DNA of 64,000 nt. It comes from Erythrophleum ivorense (taxonomy: Eukaryota > Streptophyta > Magnoliopsida > Fabales > Fabaceae). A program made the position numbers and the translations under genes. Where the stretch lies: the NCBI GenBank assembly GCA_026724425.1, contig JAIUCV010000009.1, positions 16,503,294-16,567,293 of the forward strand, given 5' to 3'. Shown here one piece after another: positions 57,334-64,000 of this stretch (its first letter is position 1; every line of letters starts with the position of its first letter). The notes beneath the pieces are model-generated. The model had not been told where the DNA came from. It did no database searches and saw only the letters and a list, made by a program, of their open reading frames with translations.

Positions 57334-59718
57334 CTAAGTGGCATCCTGTAATGCAACCTCCACTTCTTGAGTGGAGTATCCTTCATAGAATAGTTTCAAG
57401 CGGTGTCCATTGACCTTGAAGCATCTCCCGGCTGGCTCCCTTTGGATCTCTACAACTCCATAAGGAAAAACATTAGTGACAATAAAAGGCCCCTCCCATC
57501 TAGAGCGGAGCTTTCCAGGCATTAACTTCAATCTAGAAACATAAAGCAACACTTTTTGGCCCACTTGAAATTTTTTCCTCACTATAAACTTATCATGGAT
57601 AGCCTTGGTTCTTTCCTTGTAGATCCTGGAATTTTCATAGGCTTCTCTTCTGATCTCCTCAAGCTCTTGCAATTGCAATTTCCTTTCAACACCAGCACTA
57701 GCAAGATCCAGGTTGCACCTCTTAACTGCCCAATATGCCTTGTGCTCCACCTCTACCGGCAAGTGACACGCTTTCCCAAAAACTATTCGGTATGGAGACA
57801 TTCCAATAGGGCTCTTATATGCTGTGCGATATGCCCAAAGTGCATCATCTAGCCTCTTGCTCCAATCCTTTCGGTTGGGATGCACGGTTTTCTCTAAAAT
57901 GAGTTTGACTTCTCTATTGGAGATCTCTGCTTGGCCATTTGTTTGAGGATGATACGGAGTAGCCACCTTATGCATAACACCATACTTGCTAAGCAAGCTT
58001 TGCATACTCCGATTGTAAAAATGAGTACCTTGATCACTGATGATGGCTCTTGGAATCCCAAATCTACAAAAAATGTAAGACCTGACAAAAGAAACCACTA
58101 CAGAAGAATCATCAGTACGAGTGGGGATTGCCTCAACCCACTTTGAAACATAATCCACAGCCAATAGAATATACAGATAGCCAAATGAAACAGGGAAAGG
58201 TCCCATGAAATCTAAACCCCAAACATCAAAAACTTCACAGAACAAAAGAGGTTGTTGTGGCATCTCTTGCTTCCTAGAAATATTACCCACAAATTGACAT
58301 CTTGAACAATTTTTACAAAACATATAGGCATCATGGAAAAGGGTAGGCCAAAATAACCCGCTATCTAACACTTTCCTAGCAGTACGCTTAGCACTAAAAT
58401 GCCCCCCACATGCAAGAGTGTGACAAAAATGTAATATAGACTCATGTTCATGCTGTGGAACACATCGCCTAATCACTTGATCACTACCTATATGCCACAA
58501 ATTAGGATCATCCCAGATATAATACCTAGCCTCTCTCTTAAATTTATCTAACTGATTTTTATTCAAATGAGCAGGCAAAACAGATGCAGCTAGATAATTT
58601 GCTATATCAGCATACCAAGGAACAGACATATCAACCACACAAAGCCTATCATCAGGAAAATCATCTAAGGGTGGAGAAGATGTTACCAAAGGTGTTTCAA
58701 TCCTACTCAGGTGATCAGCTACCATATTCTCCACACCACTCTTGTCACGGATCTCCACATCAAACTCTTGGATCAATACTACCCACCTAATTAAGCGGGG
58801 TTTGGAGTCCGGCTTCTTGAACAAGTACTTGATAGCTGAGTGATCTGTAAAGACGATCACCTTTGTGTGGATGATGTAGGATCGGAATTTCTCTAGCCCA
58901 AAGACAATTGCAAATAGCTCCTTCTCTGTTGTGGTGTAATTTGCCTGAGTAGCATCCAAGGTTCTTGAGGCATAGGCTATGACATGCTGTCTTTTCTCCA
59001 CTCTCTGGGCAAGAACTGCACCTAGTGCGTAATCTGAAGCATCACACAAGAGCTCAAATGGAAGGCTCCAATCAGGCGGCCGAATGATGGGAGGTGTAGT
59101 AAGTTTCTTTTTCAACTCATCCCAAGCACACCTGCAAGAATTATCAAAATTAAAATCCACTTCTTTCTGCAATAAGTGAGACAATGGCAATGCTATCTTA
59201 CTAAAATCCTTAATGAATCTCCTGTAAAAACCAGCATGCCCAAGAAAAGAACGCACATCTTTCACACAAGAGGGATATGGAAGAGATGAAATGGTATCAA
59301 CTTTAGCCTTATCTACTTCAATGCCATCATAAGAAACAACATGTCCTAAAACAATTCCTTTTCTAACCATGAAATGGCATTTTTCAAAATTCAGCACAAG
59401 ATTATATTCAATGCATCTTTCCAAAACCTTATCCAAATCAGCTAAGCATGCATCAAAAGAATCACCATAGACAGTGAAATCATCCATAAAAATTTCCATG
59501 CAATGCTCAAGCAAATCAGAAAATATGGAAACCATGCAACGCTGAAAAGTGCCTGGTGCATTACACAGGCCAAATGGCATGCGTCTATATGCAAAGGTTC
59601 CAAATGGACATGTAAATGTGGTCTTATCTTGATCCTCAGGTGCAATACAGATCTGAAAATATCCAGAAAAACCATCCAGAAAGCAGTAATGTGATCTACC
59701 AGCAAGTCTCTCTAACAT
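57334..59718 (-). CDS. pol: Athila Pol main part, unit 2
   Basis: 794 codons, translation identical to 47385-49769, with RT FMDD, RNase H, integrase HHCC and D-D-E all present. It is preceded by the same in-frame TAG (59719-59721). Identity of this copy, including all shadow frames on both strands, implies essentially no substitutions since duplication. Confidence 0.9.
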   Translation of the reverse strand: MLERLAGRSHYCFLDGFSGYFQICIAPEDQDKTTFTCPFGTFAYRRMPFGLCNAPGTFQRCMVSIFSDLLEHCMEIFMDDFTVYGDSFDACLADLDKVLERCIEYNLVLNFEKCHFMVRKGIVLGHVVSYDGIEVDKAKVDTISSLPYPSCVKDVRSFLGHAGFYRRFIKDFSKIALPLSHLLQKEVDFNFDNSCRCAWDELKKKLTTPPIIRPPDWSLPFELLCDASDYALGAVLAQRVEKRQHVIAYASRTLDATQANYTTTEKELFAIVFGLEKFRSYIIHTKVIVFTDHSAIKYLFKKPDSKPRLIRWVVLIQEFDVEIRDKSGVENMVADHLSRIETPLVTSSPPLDDFPDDRLCVVDMSVPWYADIANYLAASVLPAHLNKNQLDKFKREARYYIWDDPNLWHIGSDQVIRRCVPQHEHESILHFCHTLACGGHFSAKRTARKVLDSGLFWPTLFHDAYMFCKNCSRCQFVGNISRKQEMPQQPLLFCEVFDVWGLDFMGPFPVSFGYLYILLAVDYVSKWVEAIPTRTDDSSVVVSFVRSYIFCRFGIPRAIISDQGTHFYNRSMQSLLSKYGVMHKVATPYHPQTNGQAEISNREVKLILEKTVHPNRKDWSKRLDDALWAYRTAYKSPIGMSPYRIVFGKACHLPVEVEHKAYWAVKRCNLDLASAGVERKLQLQELEEIRREAYENSRIYKERTKAIHDKFIVRKKFQVGQKVLLYVSRLKLMPGKLRSRWEGPFIVTNVFPYGVVEIQREPAGRCFKVNGHRLKLFYEGYSTQEVEVALQDAT

Positions 59719-60531
59719 CTAATCAATAAAAGGTAAGGGGTAATGGTCCTTCCTAGTCACAGAATTCAATTTCCTATAGTCTATACAGACTCTCCAACTA
59801 TTCTGGACTCTAGTAGGAACTAATTCACCCTCATCATTACGCATCACAGTAAGACCAGTCTTTTTCGGGACTACCTGAACTGGACAAACCCACTGGCTAT
59901 CAGAAATAGGGTAGATTATACCTGCAGAAAGAAGTTTAGAAACCTCTTTCTTTACCACATCAAGAATCAATGGGTTGAGTCGCCTCTGTGGCTGTCGCAC
60001 AGCTTTGGCACCATCCTCTAGCAAGATCTGATGCATGCATACATCAGGACTGATCCCAGGAATATCACCAAGAGTCCATCCAATAGCTTTGATCCTTCGC
60101 TTCAGTACCTCCAAGAGGCGGATTTCCTCTTCCATGGCTATGTCACTAGCCACAATCACTGGTAACTTCTCACCTTCTTCCAGATAGACATACTTCAGTG
60201 AGTCAGGAAGCGGCTTTAACTCTAAAGAAGGAGCTTGCTCAGCTGAAGGTATCAGCGGCTTCAGATCAATATCAGCCAAACTAGAGACCTGCACTGAAGA
60301 CTCACAAACAGAAGAAGAGACTTTCCCAACTTGGGAATCATCAGTAGCAACAGTGATAGCAGAAAAGTCAGGATATACATCACAATCCACAGAGTCATCA
60401 ATAGAAGTAGTGCCATCAGTAGCACTCAAATCCAAAACAGAATCAGAAACATGATCAAGACTGATTAACAATTCAGAATCAGGTAATAAACACATATCAA
60501 CCTCATCTACAGCATCAATCACACTAAGTAA
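59719..60531 (-). CDS. pol: Athila linker and RT N-terminus, unit 2
   Basis: Translation identical to 49770-50582, bounded by the same two TAG codons (60532-60534 upstream, 59719-59721 downstream). Same frame as gag and pol. Confidence 0.85.
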   Translation of the reverse strand, partial: LLSVIDAVDEVDMCLLPDSELLISLDHVSDSVLDLSATDGTTSIDDSVDCDVYPDFSAITVATDDSQVGKVSSSVCESSVQVSSLADIDLKPLIPSAEQAPSLELKPLPDSLKYVYLEEGEKLPVIVASDIAMEEEIRLLEVLKRRIKAIGWTLGDIPGISPDVCMHQILLEDGAKAVRQPQRRLNPLILDVVKKEVSKLLSAGIIYPISDSQWVCPVQVVPKKTGLTVMRNDEGELVPTRVQNSWRVCIDYRKLNSVTRKDHYPLPFID

Positions 60532-63306
60532 CTAAGAAAATCCATCTGAATCAATGGAAGAGGTAGATAAATGGTCACTAGCACCACCATTATCATAAAC
60601 AGGCACAGAAACATCATCTCTAGCAAGTCTAGCACTCTCAATAAAACCAGTGAAAATATTAATATCAGCAAGATCTATGCCAGAGCAATCATTACAACTA
60701 TCAATTTCAAGACATGACAAAGAGATAGAATCATCTAAACCAACAATATCACAGGATCTACTCAGCATACTATCTCTAAAGTCTATAGCAGAATCATCAA
60801 CAAGCATATCAATAAGACTAACCCCTGCATCAGCACAATCATCCAAAGGGTGTCTCATAGAATCAAGTACATCGAATCTAATGGTATTTCCAGCAAATTC
60901 CATAGTCAAAGTACCAGCATGCACATCTATCACAGCCCTAGCAGTTTTAAGAAAAGGCCTACCTAAAATCAATGACGAATGTCCCTTTTGCTTAAACCTA
61001 CTGTCATCCATATCAAGAACATAGAAGTCTGCAGGGAATATAAAATCTTTTACCTTAACCAAGACATCCTCTAAGACTCCTTCTGGGACTACACAGCGTC
61101 TATCAGCAAGGGAGGCAATCAAGCTAGTGGGCTTGAGATCCACTCCTTGAAGTTGAGAAAATACTGATTTTGGCATAACATTGATTGCTGCTCCTAGATC
61201 CGCCAAAGCATCAGAAAACTCAATCTCACCAATGGTGCATGGTATGAGGAAACTACCAGGATCTTTACACTTTACTGGCACTGGCATTTGATACAAAGAA
61301 GAGACAACTGCCCCCAAATCAACTTTGCCATCATGCTTAAGCCTTCTTTTTGTGGTGCACAACTCTTTCAAAAACTTTGCATATTTAGGCACTTGTGCAA
61401 CCAAGTCAACTAGTGGAACATTGATCACCACCTTTTTGAAGATATCATAGACCTCTTTAAACATCTCAGCTTCCTTCTTTTTCCTTTCGGTCTTAGCTAC
61501 CCTAGTAGGAAAGGGTAGAACCTGTCTGCTCAATTCCTCCTCTTTCTTCTTTTGCTCTTCTTGTGGTGCCACTTGTGTTTTTGCTAAAGTGGGCTTATCC
61601 TGTGATGTAGAGGTGGAAATAGAATCATCAATGATAGCATTCTTGTCCTTGGAAGCATAGGTGGCAACAGGATCTGCAAAGGTGACCGTCTTGCCACTTC
61701 TAAGAGAGATAGCATTAACTCCACCATGGTTAGGATTCTGTGGGGTCCCAACATTTGGATTAACAACCACCTGGGATGGAAGCTTTCCTGAACCTTGACT
61801 CTGCATGTTATTAATTTTATTAGACAACTGCCCAAGCTGAGTCTGAAGAGTTTGAATCCCTTGGCTATGTTGCAAATCCTTTTGCTGTTGTTCTTTCTCT
61901 GTTTGGTCCAATCTATCCATCAGAAGCTTTATCATGGTATCCATCTTGTTTTCCAACCTTGAACTCTCTTCTTGAATAGGCATAGTTTGCCTAACTGGTT
62001 GGAACACTTGACTACTAGAACCAGCACCCTGATTAAACCGCTGTTGCTGAGGTTGGCCACCACCATATCTAAGGTTTGGGTGATCACGCCATCCAGGATT
62101 ATATGTGGTAGAATATGGATCATATTTTTGGCCGCTTTGATTCATAGTCTTAGCAGGATACACCGCATTGCAAGACTCAGCTTTATCATTCAAGAATGGG
62201 CAAGCATCAGTGGCATGAGTAGCTAATGAGCAGATGGAACAAAGTGGGCCAACTAGAGTTGAAGAGCCCATATGTGGGGTGAAGGAAGTGGAAGATCCCA
62301 TAGAATTGACCATGTTAGAAGGATTATGTAACTGAAGCATAGCCATTTTCTCTATAGCAGATGCAAGCTTATCTATCTTGCTCTCCAGACGAGACTCAGA
62401 GATTGAGGAATATGATCCAACTTCATTCACTCTAGCTTGTTGTCTAGTACCAAACTGTTGAGTATTTTCAGCTTTCTTTTCAATCAAGTCCCAAGCAGCA
62501 TGAACAGTCAAATGAAGAAGAGCACCTCCAGTGGCAGAATCTAATAAATCTCTCTCTAGAGGCAAAAGACCTTCATGAAAGTACTGTATCAGCAAAGTAT
62601 CTGGAATCTGATGATGAGGGCAGCTAGATAGCAATGTCTTAAACCGCTCCCAATACTCATGCAAAGACTCCCCAGGCATTTGTCGGCAACCACATATTTC
62701 CTTCCTAATAGAGGAAGTACGAGATGCTGGGAAGTATTTCTCCAAGAACATCTTTTTCAGCTGGTCCCATGTAGTTATGAATCCAGGGGGTAATCGGAGC
62801 AACCAGTTCTTAGCAGACCCCTCTAAAGAAAATGGGAAGGCACGCATCTTAATTTGATCCTCAGACACACCACTAGGTCTCATGGCAGTGCAAATCATGT
62901 GGAAAGTCTTCAAATGATTGTATGGATCTTCACCTGCAAGGCCATTAAATTTAGGAAGTAAGTGTATGAAGCCAGGTTTCAACTCAAGATCAGCATTAAT
63001 ATCAGGATAATTAATACACCAATTTTGAAAATGCAAATCAGGTGAAACCAACTCTTTAATGGTCCTAGCAGGAACATTATCAACATTAACATTGGCATGC
63101 TCTAAACGTGCCTGATTATTTACATTACCCTCATTATCTTCCATTTTGAGTTCAGAATCAGAAGAATCAACAGATGACTCAGCAGAATAAGAATTAGAAG
63201 AACTATTACCTACAAGATTACTAACTTTAACTCTTCTTCGTTGATGAAGTGTCCTCTCAATTTCAGGATCAAAGTCAAATAATTTTTCAAAAGAGGATCG
63301 AGTCAT
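60532..63306 (-). CDS. gag-pro: Athila Gag and protease, unit 2
   Basis: 924 codons, translation identical to 50583-53357, with the same zinc knuckle (C356, C359, H364, C369) and protease D703, ending in the same TAG. It starts at ATG 63306, about 465 bases from the primer site. Confidence 0.9.
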   Translation of the reverse strand: MTRSSFEKLFDFDPEIERTLHQRRRVKVSNLVGNSSSNSYSAESSVDSSDSELKMEDNEGNVNNQARLEHANVNVDNVPARTIKELVSPDLHFQNWCINYPDINADLELKPGFIHLLPKFNGLAGEDPYNHLKTFHMICTAMRPSGVSEDQIKMRAFPFSLEGSAKNWLLRLPPGFITTWDQLKKMFLEKYFPASRTSSIRKEICGCRQMPGESLHEYWERFKTLLSSCPHHQIPDTLLIQYFHEGLLPLERDLLDSATGGALLHLTVHAAWDLIEKKAENTQQFGTRQQARVNEVGSYSSISESRLESKIDKLASAIEKMAMLQLHNPSNMVNSMGSSTSFTPHMGSSTLVGPLCSICSLATHATDACPFLNDKAESCNAVYPAKTMNQSGQKYDPYSTTYNPGWRDHPNLRYGGGQPQQQRFNQGAGSSSQVFQPVRQTMPIQEESSRLENKMDTMIKLLMDRLDQTEKEQQQKDLQHSQGIQTLQTQLGQLSNKINNMQSQGSGKLPSQVVVNPNVGTPQNPNHGGVNAISLRSGKTVTFADPVATYASKDKNAIIDDSISTSTSQDKPTLAKTQVAPQEEQKKKEEELSRQVLPFPTRVAKTERKKKEAEMFKEVYDIFKKVVINVPLVDLVAQVPKYAKFLKELCTTKRRLKHDGKVDLGAVVSSLYQMPVPVKCKDPGSFLIPCTIGEIEFSDALADLGAAINVMPKSVFSQLQGVDLKPTSLIASLADRRCVVPEGVLEDVLVKVKDFIFPADFYVLDMDDSRFKQKGHSSLILGRPFLKTARAVIDVHAGTLTMEFAGNTIRFDVLDSMRHPLDDCADAGVSLIDMLVDDSAIDFRDSMLSRSCDIVGLDDSISLSCLEIDSCNDCSGIDLADINIFTGFIESARLARDDVSVPVYDNGGASDHLSTSSIDSDGFS

Positions 63307-63770
63307 ACAACATCAACCAAGTAGGATTAAAGCGGTAAATGAAAAAAAGAAAGAAAAAAAAATTACAAAATATGCAAACTACTAAAGAAATAAATTCTAA
63401 GCAACCTAAAAGACTCAATACACACTAGGAAACTCAGAAAACACTCATAAAACACAAGAAAAATCACACAAAAATTCAAAAAGAAAATATGGAAAAATTA
63501 GAAAATTCAAGAAAAATTCGCAAAAATAAAAGAAAATTCAGAAAAGTGGTCAAAACGATTGAATTTGCCCTAAATCACCAGACCTAATACCCGTAGGTAT
63601 TAGTCTTGCTCAGAACACCCAAAAACTTTAAAGTACCAAAAATCAGAATTTTCTAGATAGTGGCAAACAGAATTCCAGCACAACACACTCAGGGAAATCC
63701 AACAGAAATGACAGAATTAAAATAAAGAAAACAAGGGAAACCACCTAAAAATTCAAACCTAAACCATTGC
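63307..63770 (-). mobile_element. Athila unit 2: 5' untranslated leader
   Basis: Copy of 53358-53821; no differences noticed, no frame. Confidence 0.7.
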
Positions 63771-63788
63771 TCCCCGGCAACGGCGCCA
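63771..63788 (-). other. Primer-binding site, tRNA-Asp type, unit 2
   Basis: The same 18-base tRNA-Asp match as in unit 1, 4 bases from LTR 3. Confidence 0.9.
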
Positions 63789-63792
63789 AAAT

Positions 63793-64000
63793 TGATGATG
63801 CCTTAGTCGCTTAAGCACTCAATTAAACTAAGATTGAATTAATGCAATATAAGTCAACCCTAGGTCATTCTTCCCAAGGAGCAATTTAGGGGTTAAGTTG
63901 AACTGATTTAGGTGATTATTTGGTACTTGTTATTTGATGCAAATTCTAAAGGAAACTATCACTGCGCTAAATGCAAAATTAATTAAACTAAATGCATGCA
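63793..64000 (-). mobile_element. Athila-type LTR 3 (first 208 bases, cut by window end)
   Basis: Starts TGATGATGCC and matches LTR 2 over all visible bases, including G at 63964. Whether a third unit or the insertion flank follows cannot be seen. Confidence 0.85.

Noticed and set aside
43895..64000. Two independent Athila insertions
   Set aside because: No separate target duplications, a single LTR between units and the same two TAG codons in both; recombination explains it better.

Overview
The window is plant nuclear DNA, most likely intergenic heterochromatin from an angiosperm. It is AT-rich and holds layer upon layer of transposable elements. I see no convincing intact host gene, tRNA, rRNA or CRISPR array. 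The evidence for a plant is a tRNA-Asp-primed Athila-type Ty3/gypsy element, very long LTRs followed by an initiator-tRNA-Met primer site and a gypsy-type gag start, a Ty1/copia-type solo LTR, LINE reverse transcriptase remnants, and a decayed endogenous pararetrovirus (Caulimoviridae).

Region 1-43,894 is mostly many diverged copies, in both orientations, of one family of unusually long (about 3.5-3.7 kb) Ty3/gypsy LTRs. Near-complete LTRs lie at 301-3885 (-), 7492-11201 (+), 13066-16787 (+), 19763-23236 (-) and 24010-27484 (+). Partial ones lie at 3886-4894, 11241-13065, 19270-19762, 23237-24009, 27490-30265, 30266-31600 and 41725-43894. Only the leftmost still has a primer-binding site and a gag start (1-138, minus strand, running out of the window). 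The LTR at 24010-27484 has a perfect 5-bp target duplication (gaacc) and is a solo LTR. Between these lie a copia-like solo LTR (5551-7190), a pararetroviral RT/RNase H fragment with a downstream broken frame (about 17,055-19,060), an unidentified coding-like piece (31,621-32,110), a 5'-truncated LINE (about 33,300-37,880) split by a small minus-strand gypsy element (34,842-about 36,790), and a more GC-balanced tract of uncertain origin (38,651-41,709).

Region 43,895-64,000 is a tandem array of one Athila-type element on the minus strand, arranged LTR-internal-LTR-internal-LTR with an exact 9949-bp period. The LTRs are 43,895-45,958, 53,844-55,907 and 63,793 to beyond the window end. Each internal region carries one gag-protease-RT-RNase H-integrase frame of 1990 sense and stop positions plus a terminator. 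It is open except for two in-frame TAG codons, and both TAGs are present in both copies. The array has inserted into an older long gypsy LTR (41,725-43,894).

Nothing here works together as a host pathway. The functional logic is that of each retroelement: LTR promoter, primer site, Gag for particles, Pol for copying and integration. The most informative signals are the tandem Athila array with shared nonsense codons, a hairpin conserved across the long-LTR copies, and the nested insertion history.
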